DNA of 64,000 nucleotides from Vibrio splendidus. GTDB taxonomy: Bacteria; Pseudomonadota; Gammaproteobacteria; Enterobacterales; Vibrionaceae. This document shows positions 36,033 to 44,891 of the stretch, piece by piece (the stretch's first letter is position 1; the number at the start of each line of letters is the position of its first letter). The DNA lies in contig NZ_LNRF01000010.1 of assembly GCF_001557875.1 (NCBI RefSeq), positions 115,520 to 179,519 on the forward strand, written 5' to 3'. The position numbers and the translations under genes are program-made. The notes under the pieces were generated by a model. The model was given only the letters and a program-made list of their open reading frames with translations, was not told where the DNA came from and did no database searches.

Positions 36033-37967
36033 TTATCTAGGAAGCTGCTTAACTCGCGCTAAGGTATCACTGAATGGTTGCTGCTCTAGCTTACCGTAAC
36101 CAACCATTTTGCTGGCTTTAAGCTTGGTTGAAAGAGGGGTGGCGATTCCGCATAAGAAGCGAGTAATAGCTTCGTCGGTAATCAATTGTTGGCTAGCAGA
36201 GATGAACTCATGTATCCATGTCATCACCGTTTCATCATCGACAGGTTCAACATCAACGGTTGGTAAGATTGCCACTTCTCCTCGACATACAGAGCAGTGA
36301 CCGCAGTTTGTTGGTGCTTTATCATCAGCAAAGTAACTCGCAAGGCGTGAGCTGAGGCAAGTATCCGCCTCAAAGAAATTCAGCATTTGGTTAAGACGGT
36401 TTATCTCGCTGTTCTCTTTTGCTTTAAACAACTCAGTGAGACGCTCGGACAGTTGCATCATATCTTCAGAAGTATTGTGGATCGTGTAGACATCCGTGAT
36501 CTGCTTGCTCTCCAATTCAATCCAACCTTGTTCATTGAAGTAATCGATAGCTGCAACTACACGCTGACGATCAGCTTGGAAATGAGTCCAAAGCGCATCA
36601 AAGTCGACTTGGCACCACACTCTTGCTTGAGGTGAGCATTGGAAAATCGCTTCTACAAATTGACGACGTTCACTTTGAAATTGGTCTGTGATCTGCTGCT
36701 TTGGGCGAATGAACTTAAATTTGTAATCGGCAAAGTAGCTGTACTTCGGCTCAATCACCCCTTCAATTTCGAGATACACCAGTAGTGTTTTAAGCGGTAA
36801 CTGACGAATGTTGGATTCACGTGATAGCTGGTTAAGCATGATCTCCCATTGGTTCGAGCCAGCAGCGCCAATGTTTTGATTTTCGTAGATCTCTTTCAAT
36901 ACTGCCTGGATCGATATGTTGTCGGGTGTATCACCAAAAACGAAGTTCTCGAGTGTGCTTAAACCATGTTTGTTAGCGAGTAGAATACATTCAGACGCTT
37001 GACCATCTCGGCCAGCTCTGCCGATCTCTTGTGAGTAGTTCTCTATCGATTTTGGTAAATCAAAGTGAATTACTCGGCGAATGTTGGACTTATCCACACC
37101 CATACCAAACGCAATGGTTGCGACGATACAGCTCACTTCATCATTCATGAATTGATGTTGAATAGCATCTCTATTTTCAGGCTTAAGACCCGCATGGTAA
37201 GCCACGGCATTAACGCCAGCATTGCGAAGTTGCTGAGCCACCATCTCTGCTGTTTGTTGAAGGGTGACATAAACAATAGTCGGAGCGAGAGAAGCTTGGT
37301 TAACGACATTACACAAGGTTTCTAGCTTGCTGGTTTGTTCGCAAGGTTGAATCGACAGGTCGAGGTTTTGACGATAGAACCCCGTAACCACAACGCGTTC
37401 CTCATCAATTTCAAACTTCGACTTCATATCTTGGATAACAGATGTCGTCGCGGTTGCTGTCAGTAGCAGCACTTGAGGAATATTGAGCTGTTTCTGGTAT
37501 TGAGGAAGCTTCAGATAATCTGGTCTGAAGTTGTGTCCCCATTCTGAAATACAGTGCGCTTCATCTACCACCAGTAACGAGATCGGCACTTGGGAGATAA
37601 ACTGGCGAAAGCGTTCGTTTTTCAAGCGCTCAACGGAGATCATGAGGATCTTGGTGTCACCGTTACGTACCGACTGCATAACCTGTTGTGTGGTTTGTCT
37701 GTCTTGGCTTGACTCGATTGCAGCTGCGCTAATGCCTTTACTGTGCAGGAAAGCGAGTTGGTCTTTCATTAAAGCTAACAGTGGCGATATCACCAAGGTT
37801 AAGTGCGGCAGCTCTAATGCTGGTAATTGATAGCACAGCGATTTACCTGAGCCTGTCGGGAATATTGCGGCAGTCGAGTGACCAGATAGAACGTTATCAA
37901 TGACTTGCTTTTGCCCATTACGCAGTGAGTCGAATCCGAATACTTGTTTTAGCTTCTGCTCAATCAT
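36033..37967 (-). CDS. RecQ-family ATP-dependent DNA helicase
   Basis: A 3'-5' superfamily 2 helicase of the RecQ type. The 644-residue protein has Walker A FPTGSGKSLCYQ (near 36-47), the DEAH box VVDEAHCISEWGHNFRPDY, the motif VI region SQEIGRAGRDGQASE, and a zinc-binding segment with CxxCxxC spacing (CGHCSVC near 560). After that it lacks a recognisable HRDC domain, ending instead in an unrelated helical segment of about 80 residues. It is therefore not the classical recQ gene; a second, canonical recQ is expected elsewhere. Partner proteins and role are unknown. ATG start. It stands alone. Confidence 0.9.
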   Translation of the reverse strand: MIEQKLKQVFGFDSLRNGQKQVIDNVLSGHSTAAIFPTGSGKSLCYQLPALELPHLTLVISPLLALMKDQLAFLHSKGISAAAIESSQDRQTTQQVMQSVRNGDTKILMISVERLKNERFRQFISQVPISLLVVDEAHCISEWGHNFRPDYLKLPQYQKQLNIPQVLLLTATATTSVIQDMKSKFEIDEERVVVTGFYRQNLDLSIQPCEQTSKLETLCNVVNQASLAPTIVYVTLQQTAEMVAQQLRNAGVNAVAYHAGLKPENRDAIQHQFMNDEVSCIVATIAFGMGVDKSNIRRVIHFDLPKSIENYSQEIGRAGRDGQASECILLANKHGLSTLENFVFGDTPDNISIQAVLKEIYENQNIGAAGSNQWEIMLNQLSRESNIRQLPLKTLLVYLEIEGVIEPKYSYFADYKFKFIRPKQQITDQFQSERRQFVEAIFQCSPQARVWCQVDFDALWTHFQADRQRVVAAIDYFNEQGWIELESKQITDVYTIHNTSEDMMQLSERLTELFKAKENSEINRLNQMLNFFEADTCLSSRLASYFADDKAPTNCGHCSVCRGEVAILPTVDVEPVDDETVMTWIHEFISASQQLITDEAITRFLCGIATPLSTKLKASKMVGYGKLEQQPFSDTLARVKQLPR

Positions 37968-38112
37968 TTATGTTCTACCTGAGTTATTAAGTGTCGTATT
38001 GATGCTAAAGCGGGCGCCTATTCATGATAGCGTCGCTTGATGAATCAAATGTCTTGCACCTGATTGTACCTAATTCTATTCTGTAGCTCCTATAGAAAAG
38101 CACCCCAATAGT

Positions 38113-38586
38113 ATGAATAAGTCTGAGCTTCGCCAAATAATCATAGAGCAACTCGAATCCCGATTACGTATCGCACAATCTGCTACTCAACGCGCGATTG
38201 ACGCTGCGACAGATGAAGAGACAGTGCCTGAGCATAAGTACGATACATTGGCGCTAGAAGCTTCGTATCTCGCCCATGGTCAAGCGGTGAGGGTGCAAGA
38301 GTGTGAGGACGACATTCAGTGTTATCGTAACTTAGTGCTGCGTGATAGTGAGAAGATTACGGTGAGCAGCTATGTTGTGGTCATTGACGAGCGAGATAAA
38401 TATAAACACTTCTTTATGGGGCCGAGAGTTGGGGGGCTGTCTGTCACGTGGAATGATAATGAAGTAGCTATCGTGACGGCAAATGCACCTTTTGGTCAGG
38501 CGTTAATGGGTAAAGAAGTCGGTGATGAAATTGAATTTAAAGTTGCTGATAAACAGTTTTGCTACGAAGTGGTATCGGTTTACTGA
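38113..38586 (+). CDS. GreA/GreB-like transcription factor
   Basis: The 157-residue protein has the two-part Gre plan: an N-terminal helical region (about 1-75) and a C-terminal FKBP-like domain that ends with the family motif PFGQALMGKEVGDEIEF (near 125-141). GreA/GreB rescue backtracked RNA polymerase by inserting a coiled coil with two acidic residues at its tip. Here the tip region reads TDEETVPEHKYD, acidic but not the standard sequence, so cleavage activity is uncertain. It could act like Rnk or DksA-type secondary-channel proteins instead. It does not appear to be in an operon with its neighbours. Confidence 0.7.
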   Translation: MNKSELRQIIIEQLESRLRIAQSATQRAIDAATDEETVPEHKYDTLALEASYLAHGQAVRVQECEDDIQCYRNLVLRDSEKITVSSYVVVIDERDKYKHFFMGPRVGGLSVTWNDNEVAIVTANAPFGQALMGKEVGDEIEFKVADKQFCYEVVSVY

Positions 38587-38674
38587 ATAATTGGCTAAGG
38601 AATATAAGACGTTGCTCTGACAAAGAAGCATAAACCCAAGGTATAGTAATTTGTCAGATTGATGAGAGGATGTT

Positions 38675-39451
38675 ATGAAAAGCAATGTATTTATGAAAAA
38701 CAATCTATTAATCGCATCGTTAACAGCGGTAATCTCTGTTGTGAGCCTGCCAACTTTTGCTGCTCAGTGTCGCGTTGATTTGAAGAATGAATTACGAATC
38801 GATGATCAAAAAGTCGAAATCCATCAAGTGAATGGCGATACTGCCGTTTTTGATGGCAACAACGATCTCTATATTCATGGTGAGAAGGTTGAGCTTGATG
38901 CCAACCAACAAGCGGCGATTGAGAAATACCGCGATAACATGAGTGAGTACTTACCACGCGCAAAACAAATGGCGAACGATAGCCTAGCGTTAGCTAATGA
39001 CGTGATTGATGATATTGCGGCTAGTCTGGATTCACCTGAGTCATTTGATAATGTAAAAGAATCAATGAAAACCTACTTTGCTGAGCTGGAAGCGCGTTAC
39101 TATAAAGATGGCGAGTTAGTGCTACCAGCAGAAAGCTTTGATTCGATGGCCAATGGTTGGTCTGAAGATTTCGAGAAGGCGAAAGAAATCTTTAACCAAG
39201 AATTTATCTCTAGTGCTTTTAATGCGATGTCAGAGAAAATGAAACAAGACGGTGGTCTAAACCTTACCGAACTGGCTGACAGTATGGCTGAATTAAAGCT
39301 TAAAGTTGAAGAGCGAATGAAAGAACACTCTCAACAAGTACAAGAAGAAGCAAACGAGTTCTGTGATTCTCTTGATGAGATGGCGGAACAAGAGCAAGAG
39401 TTGCATGAAATCATTCCGAACCTAAAAGACTATCAAGTCTTCACGATCTAA
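38675..39451 (+). CDS. DUF2884 (YggN-like) secreted protein
   Basis: A periplasmic protein of unknown function. The 258-residue precursor has a signal peptide ending in PTFAAQC (cleavage near residue 29). The N-terminal part matches the YggN family pattern (KVEIHQVNGD... then LYIHGEKVELDANQQAAIEKY), and the rest is acidic and largely helical (about 110-245). Two conserved-looking cysteines (C31 region and C near 230) could pair. AGAGGA precedes the ATG by 6 nt; a second ATG at 38693 would also leave a signal. A terminator follows directly. Confidence 0.82.
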   Translation: MKSNVFMKNNLLIASLTAVISVVSLPTFAAQCRVDLKNELRIDDQKVEIHQVNGDTAVFDGNNDLYIHGEKVELDANQQAAIEKYRDNMSEYLPRAKQMANDSLALANDVIDDIAASLDSPESFDNVKESMKTYFAELEARYYKDGELVLPAESFDSMANGWSEDFEKAKEIFNQEFISSAFNAMSEKMKQDGGLNLTELADSMAELKLKVEERMKEHSQQVQEEANEFCDSLDEMAEQEQELHEIIPNLKDYQVFTI

Positions 39452-39473
39452 TTCGAGTCTAGTGATGAATAGC

Positions 39474-39498
39474 AAGAGCACCGACTGGTGCTCTTTTT
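39474..39498 (+). terminator. Intrinsic terminator after the DUF2884 gene
   Basis: Stem AAGAGCACC / GGTGCTCTT with a GACT loop, then TTT. Confidence 0.88.
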
Positions 39499-39740
39499 GT
39501 TTGTATAAATGGAACCACACGGCGAGTATTTATCTCAATTTAATCCATTCCCTTATCAAGCCTGCCACCTCGCTTTATTGCTTTTAATTGAACGATAAGA
39601 CTGGTTATTTGTTAATTTTGTGGTTCTAAATAGCGCATTGATTGTAAAAATCAGAGAATTGTTCATTTATTTGTTGTGCCTATCATTGCTTTTTATTACT
39701 GTACTCCTCAACTAGTTCACTGATTTTTAATGCGGGCGAT

Positions 39741-41102
39741 ATGGACCAACAATCTTCCTCTTCAAGAGAGCACTTTAGCTCTCGTTTAGGCTTCATTTTA
39801 GCAGCGGCTGGTGCAGCGGTTGGCTTGGGTAATATTTGGGGTTTCCCGACTCAAGTTGCCAGCAATGGTGGCGGTGCTTTCCTTTTGGTCTATTTGATCA
39901 TGATCTTCGTGGTTGCTTTCCCTATGCTGGTGGTAGAGATGGCTATCGGCCGTCACGGCCAAGCAAACCCAGTTGATAGCATGCGATCTTTGACGACAAA
40001 CCCTTTGGGTAAGAAAGTCGGTGAGTTTGTCGGTTGGATTGGACTGAGTGTACCAAGCGCCGTGTTGGCGTTTTACAGTATTGTTGGTGGCTGGTTAATC
40101 TGCTTCCTAATTGGTGCAGTCGCGGATCTTATCGGTCTAGAGGCTGCTGCTGATTGGTTTAAAGGCTTCAGTGTTGAGCGAAACGTATTTGGTACCGTCG
40201 CGTTCTATGTTCTGACTATCTTGATTGTTCAGGGCGGTGTTAAGCAAGGCATTGAGAAATGGTCGACTCGTTTGATGCCTGCGCTATTTGTTTTATTTGG
40301 CTTATTGTTTGTTTACATTATGACGCAATCTGGCGCGATGGAAGGCTTAAAACATTACCTAGTGCCAGACTTTGAGAAAGTGTGGGATAGAAAACTGATT
40401 CTGGCGGCAATGGGACAGGGCTTCTTCTCGCTCACTATTGGCGGTTGCTCTATGTTGGTTTATGGCTCTTACTTAAGCAAGAAAGAGAACCTGCCAAAAA
40501 TGGCAATGAACGTTACTCTGGTTGATACAGCGGTTGCTTTTATTGCTGGTTTAGTAGTGATGCCTGCGATGTTTGTTGCGATGCAAAAAGGCGTTCAAAT
40601 CTACGCTGAAGACGGCTCACTATTAAGTTCTGACACGCTAGTGTTCACGGTTCTGCCGTTGATGTTTGATAGTTTAGGTGTGCTTGGCCAGATCTTCGCA
40701 ATTGTGTTCTTCTTATTACTAACGATTGCTGCACTGACTTCTTCTATTTCGATGCTTGAAGGCCCGGTTGCGCTAGTGAGTGAGCGTTTCAATACTAGAC
40801 GTACGCCAACAAGCTGGGTAATTGGTGGTGCTATCGCGCTGTTTAGTGTGGTGATTGTTTACAACTTTGCTGCGATGTTTGGCATGGTTGCGATGATTGC
40901 GACTCAGTACCTTCAACCGGTCGCTGCATTGATGTTCTGTGTATTTGGTGGTTGGGTATGGAGCCGAGCTTCGAAAGTGAAAGAGCTTGAGCAAGGTTGT
41001 CCGGACTTTCAACTTGGTTGGTTTGGTAAGGTTTGGCCTATGTATGTGAAGTTCGTGTGCCCAATCTTGGTAGCAACGGTTATCTGGGCTTCTTTCGGCT
41101 AA
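39741..41102 (+). CDS. Neurotransmitter:sodium symporter (NSS) family transporter
   Basis: A Na+-coupled inner-membrane importer of the LeuT fold, most likely for an amino acid or related amine. The 453-residue protein has about 11-12 helices and the family signature AAAGAAVGLGNIWGFP near residues 21-36, with the unwound TM1 sodium/substrate site. The TM6 region (GQGFFSLTIGGCSMLVYGSY near 230) is also preserved. The substrate cannot be told from sequence. The sodium gradient made by the Na+-NQR encoded in this window would drive it. The 290-nt upstream region holds no visible gene. Confidence 0.92.
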   Translation: MDQQSSSSREHFSSRLGFILAAAGAAVGLGNIWGFPTQVASNGGGAFLLVYLIMIFVVAFPMLVVEMAIGRHGQANPVDSMRSLTTNPLGKKVGEFVGWIGLSVPSAVLAFYSIVGGWLICFLIGAVADLIGLEAAADWFKGFSVERNVFGTVAFYVLTILIVQGGVKQGIEKWSTRLMPALFVLFGLLFVYIMTQSGAMEGLKHYLVPDFEKVWDRKLILAAMGQGFFSLTIGGCSMLVYGSYLSKKENLPKMAMNVTLVDTAVAFIAGLVVMPAMFVAMQKGVQIYAEDGSLLSSDTLVFTVLPLMFDSLGVLGQIFAIVFFLLLTIAALTSSISMLEGPVALVSERFNTRRTPTSWVIGGAIALFSVVIVYNFAAMFGMVAMIATQYLQPVAALMFCVFGGWVWSRASKVKELEQGCPDFQLGWFGKVWPMYVKFVCPILVATVIWASFG

Positions 41103-41151
41103 TTAGCCATTATTGTTTGCTTGTCTATTGTTCACTCGTCTTAATTTAACC

Positions 41152-41180
41152 AAGCCGCTCTCATAGAGCGGCTTTGTTGT
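41152..41180 (+). terminator. Terminator-like hairpin after the NSS gene
   Basis: Stem AAGCCGCTCT / AGAGCGGCTT with a 3-nt loop, followed by TGTTGT, a weak T-tract. Confidence 0.65.
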
Positions 41181-41221
41181 ATCTGAATGATGGCGATGTA
41201 ACGTGACAGTTTGTCGATACT

Positions 41222-41253
41222 AAAAAGGCGCATACCTGAGGGGATGCGCCTTT
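41222..41253 (-). terminator. Intrinsic terminator after lipA
   Basis: Stem AAAGGCGCAT / ATGCGCCTTT with a 10-nt loop. On the - strand the stem runs into TTTTTA, so it ends lipB-lipA transcripts. Confidence 0.85.
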
Positions 41254-41279
41254 CAAATAGAGGGGAGTTAAGTAATGAC

Positions 41280-42245
41280 TTACTTAATTTCCATACCTTG
41301 AGCTTGCAAGTCTGCATGGTAAGAAGAACGTACAAATGGACCACAAGCTGCGTGAGTGAAGCCAAGCTCTAGAGCAATCTCTTTCAGCTCATCGAACTCA
41401 GAAGGCGGCACGTAGCGTTCTACTGGTAAGTGGTGGCGGCTTGGTGCTAGGTATTGGCCTAGTGTCAGCATAGTCACACCATGTTCGCGAAGGTCTTTCA
41501 GTACTTGAACGATCTCTTCTTTCGTCTCACCAAGACCCATCATCACACCCGATTTTGTTGGAATATCAGGGTGCTGCTCTTTGAATTTCTTCAGTAGATC
41601 AAGAGACCACTTGTAGTTCGCACCTGGACGCGCTTTACGGTATAGACGTGGCGCTGTCTCTAGGTTGTGGTTGAAAACATCTGGCGGGTTGTCTTTCATT
41701 AGATCAAGTGCAACGTCCATACGACCGCGGAAGTCTGGAACCAGTGTTTCGATACGAATATTTGGGTTTAGTTCGCGAATCTCACGGTTACAGTCAGCAA
41801 AGTGCTGAGCACCGCCGTCACGCAAGTCATCACGGTCAACTGAAGTGATTACTACGTACTTCAGTTTCATGTCTTTAATCGTCTTAGCCAGTTTCTTCGG
41901 CTCTTCTGCTTCAGGAGCAACAGGACGACCATGGGCAACATCACAGAACGGGCAGCGACGAGTACAGATAGCACCAAGAATCATAAACGTTGCCGTACCG
42001 TGGTTGAAACACTCGGCTAGGTTAGGGCAAGACGCTTCTTCACAAACTGAGTGCAGGTTGTTTTTGCGCATTGCTGATTTGATTTCTTGAATACGATGGC
42101 TGTCTGAAGGAAGTTTAATCTTCATCCATTCAGGCTTACGTAGAACTTCTTTCTGTTCAGCAGGCATATTCTTTACGGGAATTAATGCCATTTTGTCAGC
42201 GTCACGATATTTAACGCCTTTTTCCATTTGGATTGGTTTGCTCAT
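41280..42245 (-). CDS. lipA: Lipoyl synthase
   Basis: LipA is a radical-SAM enzyme that inserts two sulfurs into octanoyl groups on lipoyl domains. The 321-residue protein keeps both cluster motifs: CEEASCPNLAEC (auxiliary cluster) near 68-79 and CTRRCPFC (radical SAM) near 94-101, plus the conserved C-terminal RSSYHA. It follows lipB by 4 nt on the same strand, so they form an operon for lipoate attachment and maturation. Confidence 0.97.
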   Translation of the reverse strand: MSKPIQMEKGVKYRDADKMALIPVKNMPAEQKEVLRKPEWMKIKLPSDSHRIQEIKSAMRKNNLHSVCEEASCPNLAECFNHGTATFMILGAICTRRCPFCDVAHGRPVAPEAEEPKKLAKTIKDMKLKYVVITSVDRDDLRDGGAQHFADCNREIRELNPNIRIETLVPDFRGRMDVALDLMKDNPPDVFNHNLETAPRLYRKARPGANYKWSLDLLKKFKEQHPDIPTKSGVMMGLGETKEEIVQVLKDLREHGVTMLTLGQYLAPSRHHLPVERYVPPSEFDELKEIALELGFTHAACGPFVRSSYHADLQAQGMEIK

Positions 42246-42249
42246 GATT

Positions 42250-42909
42250 TTATGCTTCTGCTGTAATGTTACTGGTGGCTTGAATGTCTACTTGGTCATA
42301 GCCGAGTAGCTCTACGAGCTCTTGTATTAACTGTTGCTCAACGTTTTCTAGTTCACTTGGGCCGCCAAGTTGGCTGACTTGTGCCATTTCCATACCTTGA
42401 TAACCACATGGGTTAATGCGTAGAAACGGAGACAGATCCATATCGACGTTCAATGCTAGCCCGTGGAATGAGCAGCCACGTCGAATACGTAATCCGAGTG
42501 AACAGATTTTCTTGCCATCGACATAAACACCAGGAGCGTCAGGTCGGGCAGCTGAATCTATATTGTAAGCTTTCAGAGTGTTGATTACGAGGTTCTCAAT
42601 ATGAGTAACCAAATCGCGTACTCCGAATTTCTTGCGGCGGATGTTAATCAGAAAGTAAGCAACTAATTGGCCTGGACCGTGGTAAGTCACTTGGCCACCG
42701 CGATCGCTTTGTATTACAGGGATATCACCGGCATTTAATACATGCTCAGCTTTGCCTGCTTGTCCTTGAGTGAAGACAGGGTTGTGCTCAACCAACCAAA
42801 CTTGGTCTACGTCTTCTTCCGTGCGTTCGTCTGTGAACTTATGCATGGCTTTCCATACAGGTTCGTAATCCTGACGGCCTAATTTTTTTACGATTAGCTT
42901 ATTTTGCAA
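42250..42909 (-). CDS. lipB: Octanoyl-[acyl-carrier-protein]-protein N-octanoyltransferase
   Basis: LipB moves octanoate from acyl carrier protein to lipoyl-domain lysines, giving the LipA substrate. The 219-residue protein keeps RGGQVTYHGPGQLVAY near 71-86, the catalytic lysine/cysteine region KICSLGLRIRRGCSFHGLALNV near 132-153 and C in INPCGYQGM. The start is a TTG, supported by GAGGGAG 7 nt before it. Confidence 0.95.
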   Translation of the reverse strand: MQNKLIVKKLGRQDYEPVWKAMHKFTDERTEEDVDQVWLVEHNPVFTQGQAGKAEHVLNAGDIPVIQSDRGGQVTYHGPGQLVAYFLINIRRKKFGVRDLVTHIENLVINTLKAYNIDSAARPDAPGVYVDGKKICSLGLRIRRGCSFHGLALNVDMDLSPFLRINPCGYQGMEMAQVSQLGGPSELENVEQQLIQELVELLGYDQVDIQATSNITAEA

Positions 42910-43055
42910 AGCTGCACTCCCTCAAGGATTAATAAAGTGAACGCATTATAAACGCGAAACATGATTCTAACTACAGACGGACTGCAAGGTTTTTCAACTT
43001 TCTTTGTATTTATTGAAAATTAAGTTGAGTGAATTTGAGTTCTTTACGGGGCTTT

Positions 43056-43087
43056 AAACAAAAACAGCGGCAATAAGCCGCTGTTTT
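43056..43087 (-). terminator. Intrinsic terminator after ybeD
   Basis: Stem AAAACAGCGGC / GCCGCTGTTTT with loop AATAA; on the - strand followed by TGTTT after the stem's TTTT. Confidence 0.88.
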
Positions 43088-43105
43088 CTCATATGCAACT
43101 AGAGA

Positions 43106-43381
43106 TTACAGAACCATACGAACGATTTCGATCTCGCCCAGTTCTTTATAAAGAGTTTCTACTTGCTCAATTGAAGTCGCAGTAATATTGATAGAAACAG
43201 AGTGGTAGTTACCTTTTGCACTCGGTTTTAGCGTTGGGCTGTAGTCACCAGGAGCATGACGCTGGATCACTTCTAGTACTAGCTCAGTCAGTTCTGGCTT
43301 AGCGTGGCCCATTACTTTGTAAGTGAATGAACAAGGGAACTCTAAGAGGTCTTTTAGTTTTGCATCAGAATTGATGTTCAT
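43106..43381 (-). CDS. ybeD: UPF0250 (DUF493) family protein YbeD
   Basis: A 91-residue ferredoxin-like-fold protein of unknown function, long linked by position to lipB. I start at the ATG at 43381 (GGAGC 7 nt upstream), giving MNINSDAKLKDLLEFPC; the open frame extends farther upstream but that part is not conserved-looking. The family core FTYKVMGHAKPEL and the C-terminal region are intact. It has its own terminator, so it is not strictly in the lipB operon. Confidence 0.92.
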   Translation of the reverse strand: MNINSDAKLKDLLEFPCSFTYKVMGHAKPELTELVLEVIQRHAPGDYSPTLKPSAKGNYHSVSINITATSIEQVETLYKELGEIEIVRMVL

Positions 43382-43504
43382 GATTAGCTCCAAAAGGCTA
43401 GACGCTCGCAAATTGGCGAAATGTCGATAAAAAGCGTGTTCGGTCAACAGACACGAGTAATAAGGCGGAATATTACGTGTAAATATCACCGAACTCAAGA
43501 TCAA

Positions 43505-43528
43505 CAAAAGCCGCACATGGCGGCTTTT
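43505..43528 (-). terminator. Probable terminator after dacA
   Basis: Stem AAAAGCCGC / GCGGCTTTT; on the - strand followed by GTTGATC after four T's. It lies about 90 nt past the dacA stop. Confidence 0.6.
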
Positions 43529-43616
43529 GGTTCGCTAATAAGTAAATCATGAATTTACTCATTAGGTTAGCTATACAACAAGCTTAGGTTTTACCTAGAA
43601 CAAACCTTTGGCTTGT

Positions 43617-44798
43617 TTAGAATAAACCCTTGAACAGAAGAACTAGGTAGTCCCATAGACGGCTAAATAGGCTGCCTTGGTCTACATCTTCAAGTGCTAG
43701 TAGTGGGTATTCAGCAACGTCTTCACCGTCTACTTGGTAGAATAGTTTACCAACTACATCGCCTTTGCTGATTGGCGCTTCTAGCTCTTTCTCAAGAACG
43801 AAGCTTGCCTTCAGGTTCTTAGCTTGACCACGAGGTAGCGTAACGAAAGTATCTTCGTCGACACCCAGTGCAACTGTGTCCTTGCTACCCATCCAGATCT
43901 TCTCTTCTACGAAGGTTTCACCCGCTGTGTGTGGTGCCACTGTTTCGAAGAAGCGGAAGCCGTAGCTAAGCAGCTTTTTACTTTCTGTCTTACGAGCATT
44001 AGCATTCTTGGTACCCATAACTACAGCAACTAGGCGCATTTTGCCTTCGGTCGCTGAGCTTACTAGGCTGTAACCTGCATTGCTTGTGTGGCCCGTTTTG
44101 ATGCCATCAACGTTCATGCTCTTATCCCATAACAGACCGTTACGGTTGTACTGGGTGATGCCGTTGTAAGTGAATTTCTTCTGCGAGTAGATACGGTACT
44201 CATCAGGAACATCACGAATCAGCGCCTGACCAAGTAGCGCCATATCGTAAGGCGTTGAGTATAGGTTCGGGTTGTCTAGACCGTGCACGTTAGCAAAGTG
44301 CGTGTCTTTCATACCGATAGAGCTTGCCCACGCGTTCATTAGGTCAACGAATGCATCTTCAGAGCCGGCGATGTGTTCAGCCATCGCAACACAAGCATCG
44401 TTACCTGACTGAACAATGATACCGCGGTTCAGTTCTTCAACTTTAACCGTTGTACCTACTTCAACGAACATCTTAGATGAATCTGGGAAGTTTTTAGCCC
44501 AAGCATTTTCACTGATTACAACATCGTCGTTTAAGTTGATGTTGCCACGCTCTAGCTCTTGGCCTATTACGTAGCTCGTCATCATCTTGGTTAAACTTGC
44601 TGGAGAAAGTTGAGTATTCATCTCTTTCTCTGCTAGTACTTTGCCTGAATGGTAATCCATCAGAACAAAACCTTTAGCGGCGATTTGAGGTGCATCAGGA
44701 ACAACAATAGGAGCGGCGAATGACGATGTAGCTATCGTTGCAGAAAGAGCAACAGAAGTAGCAAAAATCGATTTAACAAGTTTATTAGATTTAATCAT
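43617..44798 (-). CDS. dacA: D-alanyl-D-alanine carboxypeptidase (PBP5)
   Basis: PBP5 trims the terminal D-alanine from peptidoglycan pentapeptides. The 393-residue precursor has a signal peptide (cut after SSFA near 28), the penicillin-binding motifs SLTK (S68-K71), SGN (131-133) and KTG (234-236), a PBP5 C-terminal beta domain and a C-terminal amphipathic anchor (LWDYLVLLFKGLF). It lies 93 nt downstream of rlpA. Confidence 0.96.
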   Translation of the reverse strand: MIKSNKLVKSIFATSVALSATIATSSFAAPIVVPDAPQIAAKGFVLMDYHSGKVLAEKEMNTQLSPASLTKMMTSYVIGQELERGNINLNDDVVISENAWAKNFPDSSKMFVEVGTTVKVEELNRGIIVQSGNDACVAMAEHIAGSEDAFVDLMNAWASSIGMKDTHFANVHGLDNPNLYSTPYDMALLGQALIRDVPDEYRIYSQKKFTYNGITQYNRNGLLWDKSMNVDGIKTGHTSNAGYSLVSSATEGKMRLVAVVMGTKNANARKTESKKLLSYGFRFFETVAPHTAGETFVEEKIWMGSKDTVALGVDEDTFVTLPRGQAKNLKASFVLEKELEAPISKGDVVGKLFYQVDGEDVAEYPLLALEDVDQGSLFSRLWDYLVLLFKGLF

Positions 44799-44891
44799 TT
44801 TGAATGCAATTATTTGGTGAACTATTCATATATTAACAGAATCACTCTGTCACACCAGAGCGCTGATTACCAGAAGTAACTGTTAGATTAA

